Notes: generated from the letters alone by a model not told the origin. DNA of 64,000 bases from Neisseria macacae ATCC 33926 (GCF_022749495.1 NZ_CP094241.1:372001-436000), one strand, 5' to 3'. Shown: positions 1-8,150, numbered from the stretch's first letter. A program made the numbers and translations.

Positions 1-359
1 TCTGACTGCTAAAGGAACGATGCTGCATTCGGACCAAGGCGTGCTGTACCGTACGTCGGGATATAGGGAATTGCTTGCGGAGTATTCCATGGTTCAAAGC
101 ATGTCGCGAAAGGCGAACTGTTGGGACAATGCGCCGATGGAAAGCTTCTTTGCGGTGTTAAAGACGGAGTGTTTCTATAACGCAGGTGAATTGACGGTAG
201 ATGAATTGATGAAGCAGATAGATGACTATATGGATTACTACAACCGGGAGCGTTGCAGTTTGAAATTGAAAAAGCTGAGTCCTGTCGCATACAGAACCCA
301 GCTTGCACAGAGCGCCTGAATAGGCTTTTATGAGTGTCCAAGATTTGGGGGCCAGTTCA
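1..359 (+). mobile_element. IS3-family insertion sequence, right end
   Basis: The segment holds the transposase tail plus a putative right terminal repeat at 332-359, ending GGGGGCCAGTTCA. Its complement begins TGAACTGGCCCCC, the TGA...TCA type of end used by IS3-family elements. The left end and target duplication are outside the window, so the boundary is inferred from the terminal motif alone. Confidence 0.6.
2..319 (+). pseudogene. IS3-family transposase OrfB, 3' part
   Basis: This is the C-terminal part of a DDE transposase, open to the left window edge. The reading frame is already open at base 2 (L-T-A-K-G-T before the first Met), so the visible start codon at 20 is internal. Residues HSDQG carry the second catalytic Asp of the rve/IS3 core. 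NCWDNAPMESFFAVLKTE carries the final Glu region, followed by the usual YNxxR and LSPVAYR tail. The stop at 317-319 is followed by the IS end. Whether the complete element is intact cannot be seen because its 5' part lies outside the window. Confidence 0.9.
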
Positions 360-409
360 AACTTGAGGGGTAGGTTTTCAGACGACCTTTTTTATTATGG
401 AGAGGGTTT

Positions 410-1075
410 GGGATGGAGAAGCGATTGACTTATTCGATACAGGGCTTTTCTGAATAGGTACGCGCTTAGCCCGATGGTCGGCAGCACGCCATAACGCTTC
501 GGGAAAAGTGTAGCGTGGGCTCTGCCCGCGATATTTGCCAACCGGTTTCCGAATCAGAAATCAGTCAATCGGTTTCTAAATCGGATCATAAACCGAGTTT
601 TTCGCGGGCAAAGCCCACGCTACGGTGGTAGGTCTTCGTTGAGTGGATTTGGGATGGGGAAGCGATTGACTCGTTCAACGCGGAGGTTTTCTCCGAATAG
701 GTACGCATAGCCCGATGATTGGCAGTACGCCATAACGCTTCGAGAAAAGCGTAGCGTGGGCTTTGCCCGCGATATTTGCCAATCGATTTCTGAATCAAAC
801 CATAAATCGAGTTTTTTCGTGGGCGAAGCCCACGCTACGGCGGTATGTCTATGTTAAGTAGGAAAGGGAAGGGATTGACTCATTTGATACGTGGGCTTTC
901 TCCGAAAAGGTACGCCTAGCCCGATGGTTGGCAGCACGCCGTAATGCTTCGGGAAAAGTGTAGCGTGGGCTTTGCCCACGGGACCTGCCAATCGGTTTCC
1001 GAATCAGAAATCAGCCAATCGGTTTCTAAATCGGATCATAAACCGAGTTTTCGCGGGCGAAGCCCACGCTACGGT
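410..1075. repeat. Three tandem composite REP units
   Basis: Three diverged copies of a roughly 210-240 bp unit follow each other (about 410-640, 649-855, 861-1075). Each begins near GGGA(T)GG-GAAG-GATTGACT, runs through a GCCCGATG-TTGGCAG-ACGCC segment, and ends in a pair of facing palindromes. The forward palindromes (GTAG + CGTGGGC-N3-GCCC-CG) are at 510-530, 751-771 and 960-980; their inverted partners are at 603-623, 818-838 and 1052-1072. Between the arms lies a smaller duplication of CAATCGGTTTC-AATC. No gene is credible here. The palindromes are the same family as those around the RAYT gene at 27880-28428. Confidence 0.85.
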
Positions 1076-1112
1076 TTGGCTGTCTGCAACGTTAAAGGGT
1101 TTGTGCTTTGCG

Positions 1113-1781
1113 TTAAACCTTGCCCGTCCAATCAAACGTTTCTAAGAAATCAGGCAGCTCGGAGAGGTTGTCGAGTATGGCAAGATGCGGGGCGGTGTGC
1201 AACATGGCGGCGGAGTGCGCGCCTGTGGTGAGGGCGACGGCGGGGGCTTTGGCGTTGGCGGCCATTTCCAAGTCGTGGGTCGTATCGCCGACAACCAAAG
1301 TTTCCTGCGGCGTCAGCCCCAGTTCGTCGCATAGTTTGAAAACCATGTCGGGTGCGGGTTTGGAGGCTTGTTCGCTGGCGCAGGTCGTCGCCATCCAAAA
1401 ATCGGTCGTACCGGTTTGCGCGATAGAGCGGTCGAGTCCTATCCTGCCTTTGCCTGTGGCGACGGCGAGCCAGTAGCCTTGGTTTTGCAGGGTGTGCAGA
1501 CAGGGCAGGGCTTCGGGGAAGAGCGTCATGTTTTGGTTGTTGGGATTGAGATAGTGTGCGGCGTAGGTTTCCGTCAATTCTTCGCGCATGTGTTCGCCGG
1601 CATGCGGAGCGAGGCGGCGGATGATTTCCGGCAGGCTGTAACCGATGAGGGCGCGGACGGCATCGTCATCGGGAACGGGCATGCCGCAGTCGGCAAAACT
1701 TTGTTGGAAGGTGCGGATAATCGGGCGCGTCGTGTCTGCCAGCGTTCCGTCCCAGTCGAAGATAATCAGTTTAGGTTTCAT
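1113..1781 (-). CDS. HAD-family hydrolase, phosphoglycolate phosphatase-like
   Basis: A 222-residue HAD subfamily IA phosphatase. Motif I DWDGTLAD (residues 9-16) gives the nucleophile and acid-base Asp. VATGKG (about 107-112) is motif II, the Lys in SKPAPDMVF is motif III, and VVGDTTHDLEMA is motif IV with the metal-binding acidic residues. An alpha-helical cap lies between motifs I and II. The family includes Gph, which removes phosphate from 2-phosphoglycolate, and several sugar or nucleotide phosphatases; the substrate cannot be fixed from sequence. The gene stands alone on the minus strand, with an uptake sequence just upstream (about 1795-1806) and the composite repeats downstream. Confidence 0.85.
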   Translation of the reverse strand: MKPKLIIFDWDGTLADTTRPIIRTFQQSFADCGMPVPDDDAVRALIGYSLPEIIRRLAPHAGEHMREELTETYAAHYLNPNNQNMTLFPEALPCLHTLQNQGYWLAVATGKGRIGLDRSIAQTGTTDFWMATTCASEQASKPAPDMVFKLCDELGLTPQETLVVGDTTHDLEMAANAKAPAVALTTGAHSAAMLHTAPHLAILDNLSELPDFLETFDWTGKV

Positions 1782-1926
1782 CGTGCGCTTTCTTTCAGAC
1801 GACCTTAGGGCAAGATAGAAAAATCATAGCAGAAAATCCGATGCCTGCCTGCCTGCTTGCGGATTGATGCAAACGTTAAAAAATCCTAACTGAATTCAAA
1901 CGCTAAGGACGTATGAATTTAGGTAA

Positions 1927-1959
1927 AAGGGTCGTCTGAAAAGTTTCAGACGACCCCTT
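1927..1959 (-). terminator. DUS inverted-pair terminator
   Basis: Two oppositely oriented uptake sequences form a hairpin with AAGGGTCGTCTGAA arms and a short loop; reading the minus strand it is followed by a T run. It sits 60 bp past the stop of the gene at 2021-2515 and probably ends the tsaB operon. Confidence 0.75.
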
Positions 1960-2020
1960 GTTTATGGTTTCTTGCCGGAGAACATGAAGGAAGACGTTGC
2001 TCTGACTCCCTGCTGCAGGC

Positions 2021-2515
2021 TTATCTTTTCATTTTGTGGAAGATGATGGGCTGCTCCGGCGCGCGGGTCAGTTGGCGCGGCAGCGTCAGCATTGCCAATA
2101 TCCAGACGCTCAATGCGTAAAGAAATATCCCGCCTTGCCGCATGCCGCCCAATGCCGCGCTGCCCAGTAATGATTCCAAGATAATCACGACCAAAGCAGC
2201 CGCACACGCCGCCGCGCCGCTTAAAAACAGGGCGTAGTGGAAATGGCGGCGCATCATTTTTTTGTAGGCGAGTTTGGTCAGTCCGCCCGCGATAATCAGG
2301 TTGAAAAAGCCGAATACGCCGCAGATAAACCAAACGATGGCGTCATCCCAGCCCGCTACTTGCCGCAACTGCCCGTTTTGGAAGGTCAGCAGCAGTCCGG
2401 AATGGCGGAACAGCCCGACTGTGATGATTTCGTGCAGCAGCAATGCCAGAGGCAGAGTCAGGAAAATCAGGGCAATCAGCAGCGGGCGGTAGGGTTTTTC
2501 TTGGGTGAGGTACAT
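2021..2515 (-). CDS. Four-helix inner-membrane protein, unknown function
   Basis: A 164-residue hydrophobic protein with about four membrane segments: residues ~11-33 (LLIALIFLTLPLALLLHEI), ~57-80, ~95-118 and ~130-145. The C-terminus is basic (HKMKR). I recognise no family motif. It is the last gene of the minus-strand cluster tsaB-rimI-UDG-like, 60 bp after the preceding stop, and is followed by a DUS hairpin terminator, so it is probably co-transcribed. The start ATG at 2513-2515 gives the first Met before the polar MYLTQEKPYR stretch, a normal N-terminus for such a protein. Confidence 0.7.
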   Translation of the reverse strand: MYLTQEKPYRPLLIALIFLTLPLALLLHEIITVGLFRHSGLLLTFQNGQLRQVAGWDDAIVWFICGVFGFFNLIIAGGLTKLAYKKMMRRHFHYALFLSGAAACAAALVVIILESLLGSAALGGMRQGGIFLYALSVWILAMLTLPRQLTRAPEQPIIFHKMKR

Positions 2516-2575
2516 GATGGATAGGGAAGGGGGTGGATGAGGTGCGGCGTCTGTGTGGGATGCTGTCGGCGTGCC

Positions 2576-3370
2576 TTAATTCAGTATCTGCCGCACTTGT
2601 TTCAAAACCTGCCAGGCTTTTGCTTTGAGCTGCGGTTGGCGCAGCAGGCGGGCAGGGTGGGGAAGGATGAAGCGGGGGGTGTTGCCGCAGAGTGTGTCTA
2701 TCAATGCGGAAAGCTCGGGTTTTTCAAATATTTGCCCCACCAATAACACGGCTTTCGCCTGCGTATCGGCCAGCTCTCGGGCAAGCTGGGGCAGCTCGGC
2801 TTGGATTTGTTCGTCAGTAGGGTGCGGGCTGAAAACGGGCGCCGCTTTGACCCAACTGGTTTTGTAGGCTTGTTGGGGTGTCAGGCGGATGGCGGCAAGC
2901 ATATTGTCGAGCAGGACGCCGACCGCGCCGTGAAAGAGTTGTCCGTGCAGGCTGTCTTCGGTTGCGGGACAGATGCTGATGATGATGACTTCGGACGGAC
3001 GCGCTTCGGTTTGCAGGCGTGGGAGGTCGTCTGAAACGGTTGCGGCGGGAGCTTGGCCGGTGTTTTCGGGTGCAGAATGTGTCCGCGCGGACGGGGAAGG
3101 CGCGTCAACTGGCGCGGCAGACGGCGGGATGGGTGGCGTTGTTGCGGAGGTGGTTTTTTCGTGTTGAACCGCCGCCATCGCCGCCATGCGGGCATGATGT
3201 GCCGATGCGGAAATCGTGCGGACGGCTTCGGCAACTTGGGCGGCAGCAGGTTTTTGAGGCGGCGTAACGGGCGCATCGCCCGCAGACGGGATGACTTTGG
3301 CGTGACGGTTCAGCCACATCGGGCCTAAGCCTAATGCCTGATGCAAGTGGAGATAGCGGCTGCTTAACAT
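2576..3370 (-). CDS. Degenerate family-4 uracil-DNA glycosylase-like protein
   Basis: 264 residues. The N-terminal ~125 residues are low-complexity (Ala/Pro/Thr/Ser). The C-terminal ~140 residues keep the layout of family 4 uracil-DNA glycosylases: SICPATED-SLHGQLFHGAVGVLLD (132-155) aligns with the usual GEAPG-xxED...GxPFVGRAGxLLD motif, and ILPHPARLLRQP (235-246) with the TxHPxxLLR-xP motif. The catalytic-loop Gly-Glu is changed to Ser-Ile, and only two cysteines (134 and 228) remain, so the four-Cys iron-sulfur cluster of active family 4 enzymes is missing. A tsaB-rimI-UDG order is common in beta-proteobacteria. It overlaps the end of rimI by 7 bases, indicating translational coupling. Activity is doubtful. 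Confidence 0.7.
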   Translation of the reverse strand: MLSSRYLHLHQALGLGPMWLNRHAKVIPSAGDAPVTPPQKPAAAQVAEAVRTISASAHHARMAAMAAVQHEKTTSATTPPIPPSAAPVDAPSPSARTHSAPENTGQAPAATVSDDLPRLQTEARPSEVIIISICPATEDSLHGQLFHGAVGVLLDNMLAAIRLTPQQAYKTSWVKAAPVFSPHPTDEQIQAELPQLARELADTQAKAVLLVGQIFEKPELSALIDTLCGNTPRFILPHPARLLRQPQLKAKAWQVLKQVRQILN

Positions 3371-3807
3371 GGTTTTTCCATTAATACGGCGTCTTCATGC
3401 CCGCCTTCGGGCAGGGAATAGTAATGTTTGCGGATGCCGACCGCGGTAAAGCCGTATTTGAAATACAGCGATTGGGCGGCGGCATTGCCGGCGCGGACTT
3501 CCAACAGCAGGCGCGTGATACCGGCGGTTTGGGCGTGGCGGAACCAATGTTCCAAAAGTGCGGCGGCAATGCCTTGGCGGCGGTATTCGGGAGCGGTGGC
3601 AATTAAATGCAGCTCGGATTCATCTAATATATCCTGCCACACGATAAAGCCGCCGATGACGCTGTCGGTCTCGCAGACCCACAGTTTATCCGTACTCTGC
3701 GCCAATGCGGAGGCAAATTGTTTCACAGACCAAGGCGACGGGTTGCCGACCGCATCAATTGCGGCAAGGGCAGGGCAGTCGTCTGAAAAAGCGGGGCGGA
3801 TATTCAT
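3364..3807 (-). CDS. rimI: Ribosomal protein S18 alanine N-acetyltransferase
   Basis: A 147-residue GNAT acetyltransferase of the RimI type, which acetylates the N-terminal Ala of ribosomal protein S18. Motif A is clear in LHLIATAPEYRRQGIAAALL (about 66-85), where the RRQGIA loop binds acetyl-CoA. Motif B follows in NAAAQSLYFKYGFTAVGIRK, with the Tyr and the HYYS...EDAVLMEK ending seen in RimI. The start overlaps the tsaB stop by 4 bases (ATGA), and its own end overlaps the UDG-like start by 7, so the three genes form a coupled operon. tsaB-rimI adjacency is the standard arrangement in many proteobacteria. Confidence 0.92.
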   Translation of the reverse strand: MNIRPAFSDDCPALAAIDAVGNPSPWSVKQFASALAQSTDKLWVCETDSVIGGFIVWQDILDESELHLIATAPEYRRQGIAAALLEHWFRHAQTAGITRLLLEVRAGNAAAQSLYFKYGFTAVGIRKHYYSLPEGGHEDAVLMEKPC

Positions 3808-4481
3808 GCCTGCGCTTTCCGTTCTGCCTGCTCTTTGGCGGTCAGGGCGACTTTGTTGCGGACATAAAGCAATTCGGCGTGCGCGGCATCGGAAGCGGGA
3901 TAACGCCCGCTGAGTGCTAGCTTGAGATAGTCGGAAGCGGCAGGCATTTTCGGCGTGCCGGCAAAGGGCGGCGCATCGGTCAGCGCAAACGCATTGCCTA
4001 TGCCGCCGGTAAACGCACGGCCTTCGGGTTCGACAATTTCAGCCGCTTTGCCGACCTGATAATCGCCGAGCCGCCGGTGCGCGCCCGTGTCGAACCATGC
4101 GTAAAACACTTCGCCCATGCGCGCGTCGGTCGCCGCCAGTACGCAGCTTTGTCCGGGCAGCAGATACGCCGCCGCATCCAGACAGGGGATGCCGATAAGG
4201 GGCGTATCAAACGGCGTCGCCAAACCTTGCGCCACGCCTGTTCCGATACGCAAACCGGTAAACGCGCCGGGGCCTTGTGCATAGACGATCACACCCAAAT
4301 CCGCCGCCGCAATACCCGCTTGTTCAAACAAAACACGAATCTGCGGCAGAATCAAATCGGATTGTTTCGTGCCGACATCTTCATGAAACGAAACAATCTG
4401 CCCATCGGTTTGCAACGCGAGGGACAGGTAGGAAGTGCTGGTGTCGATGGCAAGGACAGGTCGTCTGAAATCGGCTTGCAT
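3804..4481 (-). CDS. tsaB: tRNA threonylcarbamoyladenosine biosynthesis protein TsaB
   Basis: 225 residues, the usual length for TsaB, the ASKHA-fold partner of TsaD in making t6A at position 37 of ANN-decoding tRNAs. The N-terminus has the ATPase-fold signature LAIDTSTSYLSLAL (about 9-22). GPGAFTGLRIGTGVAQGLA (about 70-88) is the family hallmark. It is the first gene of the minus-strand operon with rimI. The start at 4481 lies next to an uptake sequence inside the first codons (QADFRRP is partly encoded by GTCGTCTGAAA), a common DUS position in this window. Confidence 0.93.
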   Translation of the reverse strand: MQADFRRPVLAIDTSTSYLSLALQTDGQIVSFHEDVGTKQSDLILPQIRVLFEQAGIAAADLGVIVYAQGPGAFTGLRIGTGVAQGLATPFDTPLIGIPCLDAAAYLLPGQSCVLAATDARMGEVFYAWFDTGAHRRLGDYQVGKAAEIVEPEGRAFTGGIGNAFALTDAPPFAGTPKMPAASDYLKLALSGRYPASDAAHAELLYVRNKVALTAKEQAERKAQA

Positions 4482-4767
4482 GGCGTGTTCTTCAAGATAA
4501 AAATTTTAGGATGGATTATAGCATTGTCGTCTTGATTCATGCCCGATAGGGTTTTCAGACGACCTCAATGACGTTTCAACACTTTAGAAAAAATTGTCTC
4601 GAAACTTGAGCAGGGCAGGCAAGCCGCTACCAAACTGATTCTCCAAATCAGGCCTGACTTGTCCAGCAATGGTCAATTTGTTCCCAACAGGATTGACGAC
4701 AATCAACCGGCGGCTTTAAAATGAATTCAAGAATCGTTATTATTTTTACATCATCAGGAGAAAATTC
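4482..4767. other. Intergenic region between tsaB and FMN reductase
   Basis: 286 bases separating divergent genes. An uptake sequence in inverse orientation lies near 4553-4565. On the minus strand, 4584-4715 is open for 43 codons and reads like ordinary protein (…NPVGNKLTIAGQVRPD…), with no start codon and a stop at 4584-4586. It may be the tail of a lost gene; I do not recognise it. A possible ribosome-binding AGGAG lies before the start at 4768. Confidence 0.4.
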
Positions 4768-5334
4768 ATGGCAAAAAAAGTCAGCATTTTAGTAGGCAGC
4801 CTGCGTAAAGGCTCGTTCGCCCGCAAAGTGGCGCAAAACGTCATCCCCATGTTCCCCGAAGGCTACGATGCCCAAATCGTCGAAATCGGCCATTTGCCGC
4901 TCTACAATTTCGACTACGACGACCCCGCCGAAACCGACTTCCCCACGCCCGAAAGCTATACCGCCTTCCGCGAAACCATCAAAGCTTCCGACGGCGTATT
5001 GTTCGTTACCCCCGAAAACAACCGCACCGTCCCCGCCTGCCTGAAAAACGCGGTAGACATCGGCTCCAAACCCAACGCCGACGTCGCCTGGAAAAACACG
5101 CCCGCAGGCATCATCAGCCATTCTGTCGGTAAAATGGGCGGTTACAGTTCGCAAAAAAACCTGCGCCTTGCCTTGTCCTACTTCAATATGCCGCTGACCG
5201 GACAGCCCGAAGTCTTCCTCGGCAACTCACCCACCTTGTTTGACGACAACGGCAAACTCATCGAATCCGCGCGCAGCTTCGTCCAAGGCTATATCGACCA
5301 ACTCGTCGCCCTCATCGAGAAGAACCCCAAATAA
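4768..5334 (+). CDS. NADPH-dependent FMN reductase (quinone/chromate reductase type)
   Basis: A 188-residue flavodoxin-fold reductase. GSLRKGSFARKVA (11-23) is the phosphate-binding loop for FMN. TPENNRTVPACLKNAVD (about 81-97) corresponds to the TPEYNxSxPxxLKNAID motif of the NAD(P)H-dependent FMN reductase family (ChrR, YieF, SsuE relatives). The segment around SVGKMGGYSSQKNLR binds the isoalloxazine region. Members reduce quinones, azo dyes or metals while protecting against oxidative stress; which substrate is used here is unknown. It is preceded by TCAGGAGAAAATTC, a good ribosome-binding site, and is followed by a DUS hairpin, so it is probably monocistronic. The usual Tyr in TPEYN is Asn here. 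Confidence 0.88.
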   Translation: MAKKVSILVGSLRKGSFARKVAQNVIPMFPEGYDAQIVEIGHLPLYNFDYDDPAETDFPTPESYTAFRETIKASDGVLFVTPENNRTVPACLKNAVDIGSKPNADVAWKNTPAGIISHSVGKMGGYSSQKNLRLALSYFNMPLTGQPEVFLGNSPTLFDDNGKLIESARSFVQGYIDQLVALIEKNPK

Positions 5335-5399
5335 ACACAGCAGAAAGCTGTCAACTTTAGAAAATAGCTAATTTTCTAAACATCGAAGGTTTAATGCAG

Positions 5400-5436
5400 A
5401 AAGGTCGTCTGAAATCTAAGGTTTCAGACGACCTTT
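5400..5436 (+). terminator. DUS inverted-pair terminator
   Basis: AAAGGTCGTCTGAAA and its complement form a stem with a 7-base loop, followed by CTTTTAAAT. It ends the FMN reductase transcript 65 bp after the stop codon. Confidence 0.8.
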
Positions 5437-5531
5437 CTTTTAAATCAATAGCATCAGAGAAAACACACATCAAAAGCTCGTCTGAAAAAAGCAAATCCAA
5501 CGGGTCTGCAACCATTCAGACGACCCATCAG

Positions 5532-5607
5532 CCGGTTATCCCATTCGCTTTACCCATTACATCGTTCAAGCTACTATACGAACTACGTTGTCATTTAAAA
5601 ATGCGCC
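5532..5607 (+). repeat. Duplicate of the vgrG upstream leader
   Basis: This stretch matches the 78 bases directly upstream of vgrG (8644-8721). Shared blocks are CCG-TTATCCCATT-GCTTTACC, ACGTTCAAG or TCGTTCAAG, ATACGAAC and TTGTCAT-TTTAAA. Both copies follow an inverse uptake sequence. Here the leader precedes the DUF3304 gene at 5642. It may be a shared promoter, or the scar of a second vgrG whose coding region was replaced. Confidence 0.75.
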
Positions 5608-5641
5608 GCACTGAGCATTGCGGCGGGCAAAAAGGAAAAAA

Positions 5642-6181
5642 ATGAAAAAATTATTTAGGTTTTTAGGCTTGGTAGTTTTAGTTGCCGCTCTTCCGGTTTT
5701 ATCTATCTATGCCTCTTCGGTAAAAGAAATCTTCAATCAAAAGGATGATTTTTTTGTGGATACCGATAAGGAACGCTCGTTTGCATTTATGCTAAGCAAC
5801 TATTCTGACCAAGGTGTAATGATAACTTATCACAAGATTGGAGAGACATGGGCTTTAAACGATATAGGGCCTTATTCAGAGGGTGGAGGTGGACAATGTT
5901 GCGTTTCCATCCCCCGCTGGCATGAAGGGATGACGCTGCCACTGACCTTGACGATAAGCACGGATACAAATGAATTTGAAGAGCGTAACGTTAATGCTAA
6001 GGTAGATAAATTTACCGATGAAGACAATGGATTATTGCAGTTTCACATTTTGCCGGATTATTCGGTGCGTGTATTAATTTCAAGTTACGGTAGGCAGAGG
6101 CCGGAAAATCCCATGCATCAACTTCATGAAACTTTGAAAAAAGATAATGAAGCATACCGTAAGGAAAATCCGGATTTTTAA
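5642..6181 (+). CDS. DUF3304-type secreted protein
   Basis: 179 residues starting at the ATG that follows AAAAAGGAAAAA. The N-terminus (MKKLFRFLGLVVLVAALPVL) is a signal peptide or anchor with no lipobox cysteine. The centre holds GPYSEGGGGQCCVSIPRWH (about 79-97), matching the glycine-rich CCVSLP-W signature I associate with DUF3304 proteins. These often lie beside vgrG/rhs genes, so an accessory or immunity role in the periplasm is an inference from family and position. It sits at the left border of the toxin island behind a copy of the vgrG leader, is AT-richer than the housekeeping genes, and is not followed by an obvious terminator. Confidence 0.65.
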   Translation: MKKLFRFLGLVVLVAALPVLSIYASSVKEIFNQKDDFFVDTDKERSFAFMLSNYSDQGVMITYHKIGETWALNDIGPYSEGGGGQCCVSIPRWHEGMTLPLTLTISTDTNEFEERNVNAKVDKFTDEDNGLLQFHILPDYSVRVLISSYGRQRPENPMHQLHETLKKDNEAYRKENPDF

Positions 6182-6334
6182 ATTAAGATGGGCGGAACGA
6201 TGAGCAAAGCTGAATAATGATTTTCGCAAAACTGTTTATATAGATAGGGTACTCTACCAGCTATTTCCTATGAGTTATTGGGTGATCGGAATGACTTATG
6301 TTGCCAGCCCGAATATTTACTGTCGAAAGAAAAT

Positions 6335-6697
6335 ATGAATTTAGAGATCAGACGCGATAGTATGTATTGGCATGTAAAAAGAAATGATTTAAAAGAAATA
6401 ATTTCTTCATTACAAAGAGAAGGGAATTATTGGGAAGGGCAGGTTTTTTTAACAAAGCGCAAGAAAGAATACAAGCTTTCTTTTAGAGTTTTTCTGAATT
6501 CAAATGATGAAGATGAGTTTGATATAGCTGACGGTCAGTTTACTCTTTCAATATCCGATGATACCTTTTCCTTGTTGGAAGAATATAGTGTTATGGTCGG
6601 TAAATATGGCACGCCTTTTTTACATGAATTGAATGATCTATATTTCATCTCATTAAAAAAATGGTTGAGTTGCTATATTTATGTAGAAAGTTATTAG
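6335..6697 (+). CDS. Hypothetical protein, possible orphan immunity protein
   Basis: A 120-residue acidic soluble protein starting MNLEIRRDSMYWHVKRND. I recognise no domain. The AT-rich composition, small size and position just upstream of a decayed rhs cassette resemble immunity genes left behind after toxin loss. An in-frame upstream ATG at 6278 would add 19 residues, but those (…DLCCQPEYLLSKEN) look like leader or remnant sequence. A DUS hairpin follows at 6760-6800. Confidence 0.5.
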   Translation: MNLEIRRDSMYWHVKRNDLKEIISSLQREGNYWEGQVFLTKRKKEYKLSFRVFLNSNDEDEFDIADGQFTLSISDDTFSLLEEYSVMVGKYGTPFLHELNDLYFISLKKWLSCYIYVESY

Positions 6698-6759
6698 GAT
6701 GTCTTTATCCATTTCTACAATATGTACGGGATATATGTGTAAACAGGTTGCCCAAAAAT

Positions 6760-6800
6760 AGGTCGTCTGAAAAGCAAAAAATCTTTTTCAGACGACCTTT
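6760..6800 (+). terminator. DUS inverted-pair terminator
   Basis: AGGTCGTCTGAAAA and its complement flank a 15-base A-rich loop, followed by TTTTGT. It separates the hypothetical gene from the decayed rhs cassette. Confidence 0.7.
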
Positions 6801-6860
6801 TGTACAATACATAACGGACAAAATAATCAAAGGCGCAAACCATCTGTGGTCTGTCTGAAT

Positions 6861-7405
6861 CTGACACTTTTGAACTGCTGGCACAATTTCAGACGACTTC
6901 TCCGATAGGCATAGAGCGGGAAGACAAACACGCCGAGCCGTACGACTACGACCCTGAAACAGATCCGCTGCTGAAATCCCATCCGAACACCAAGAGCAGT
7001 TCGAAGCGTAGCCTGACTTGGTTTATTATCAACTCGACCATCTCGACACGCCGATTGCCACATAATGCAAAAGGCGAAGCCGTATGGACGGCCAAATACG
7101 AAGCATGGGGTAGAATCCGTAACGGAACCGTTTCAGACGACCCCAAAGTCAACATCCCGTCCCGCTTCCAAGGTCAGTATTACGATAGAGAAAGCGGGCT
7201 GCACTACAACCGTTTCCGTCATGACGATACCGAAATCAGGCGATGTATGAGTCAGGATATGATTAGGTCATAGGGTGGGGATAATTTATATACTTATGCA
7301 GATACTCCAACGGGCTGGATTGATCCATGGGATTTGCGATCCACTAATAGCGGTAGAATACCAAGTAATAAAATAATACCTCCTGAACAAGGCCATCAGC
7401 GTTAA
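6861..7405 (+). pseudogene. Decayed rhs 3' cassette with short tip
   Basis: This aligns with the last part of the Rhs core at about 15215-15690. It begins at the equivalent of GTFEPLAQFQTTSP and runs through a broken LVYYQLDHL, VWTAKYEAWGRIRN, FQGQYYDRESGLHYNRFR and GWIDPWDL (the DPxGL cleavage motif, degraded). Frameshifts and stops are present, for example near 7000-7060 and the TAG at 7271-7273. After the DP motif only about 20 codons follow, ending at 7405. This is a non-functional or silent toxin-tip cassette upstream of an orphan immunity-like gene. Both internal uptake sequences differ by one base from the 12-mer, unlike those in the intact copies. Confidence 0.88.
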
Positions 7406-7452
7406 CATATTATTCTATGGATTTATCGTAAGAAAAATTAGGATCAGATGAT

Positions 7453-7995
7453 ATGCAACTCTATACAATTTTTCCTCCCAAAAGCAGCAATGTTGACTTT
7501 TCTTTTAATTTAAAAGGTAATAATAAGGATAGTATTTTAGACTATTTTAAATTTAATATTGATGATAACTTCCTAAAAAAACCTCGTATAAATCTGACAT
7601 ATGATGATGAATTTGAATTTCACTTTTCTGAAATTTTGGATGCGGATTTTTATTTCTCATCTTCAGGAATTTTATTGTTTTCAAAAAAATTTCTTGAAAT
7701 TTCACAGGATAAATTGAAAGAGGAAGCCCTATTTTTTCCATGTCTAATCAACAATACTCCATATGATATATATGCTTTGTATATAAAAAATAGTATTGAT
7801 TTTCTAGATAATAAATCCCTAGATTGTTATAAAGATATTTCTTATAAATACATATTTAGAGACAAGCTGAGACCTTATATATATGGGGTTACGGATGAAT
7901 TTAAAAAGATGGTCATAGAGAATAATTTAAAAATGCAATTCCTAGGATTATACGATATAGATAATACTGGAATTTTTTGCTTTACTTTAGAATAG
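7453..7995 (+). CDS. Hypothetical protein, candidate orphan immunity protein
   Basis: 180 residues, very AT-rich, rich in Asp, Phe, Lys and Ile, with no signal peptide or membrane segment. I recognise no family. It starts 47 bp after the end of the decayed rhs tip, the position where Rhs immunity genes sit, so it probably protected against the lost tip. This is inference from position and composition only. Confidence 0.55.
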   Translation: MQLYTIFPPKSSNVDFSFNLKGNNKDSILDYFKFNIDDNFLKKPRINLTYDDEFEFHFSEILDADFYFSSSGILLFSKKFLEISQDKLKEEALFFPCLINNTPYDIYALYIKNSIDFLDNKSLDCYKDISYKYIFRDKLRPYIYGVTDEFKKMVIENNLKMQFLGLYDIDNTGIFCFTLE

Positions 7996-8150
7996 CATAG
8001 AGAAATAAGAGTAAGTTGGGTTGAAAATCTAACCGTTACAGAGGAAAAGTTTTCTCTTTAAAAACTCAAATCCATAACTTAATCTCTAGGTTCTAGAGCC
8101 AGGAAGGAAAGAATCATTACAATATTTTAACAATTTAAGGTTTTCTGAAG

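Noticed and set aside
944..1231. Open frame running through the third composite REP unit
   Set aside because: It consists of repeat sequence and the antisense end of the HAD phosphatase gene.
5394..5645. Open frame covering the DUS-rich gap before the DUF3304 gene
   Set aside because: It translates the terminator hairpin and the duplicated vgrG leader; there is no ribosome-binding site or protein-like sequence.
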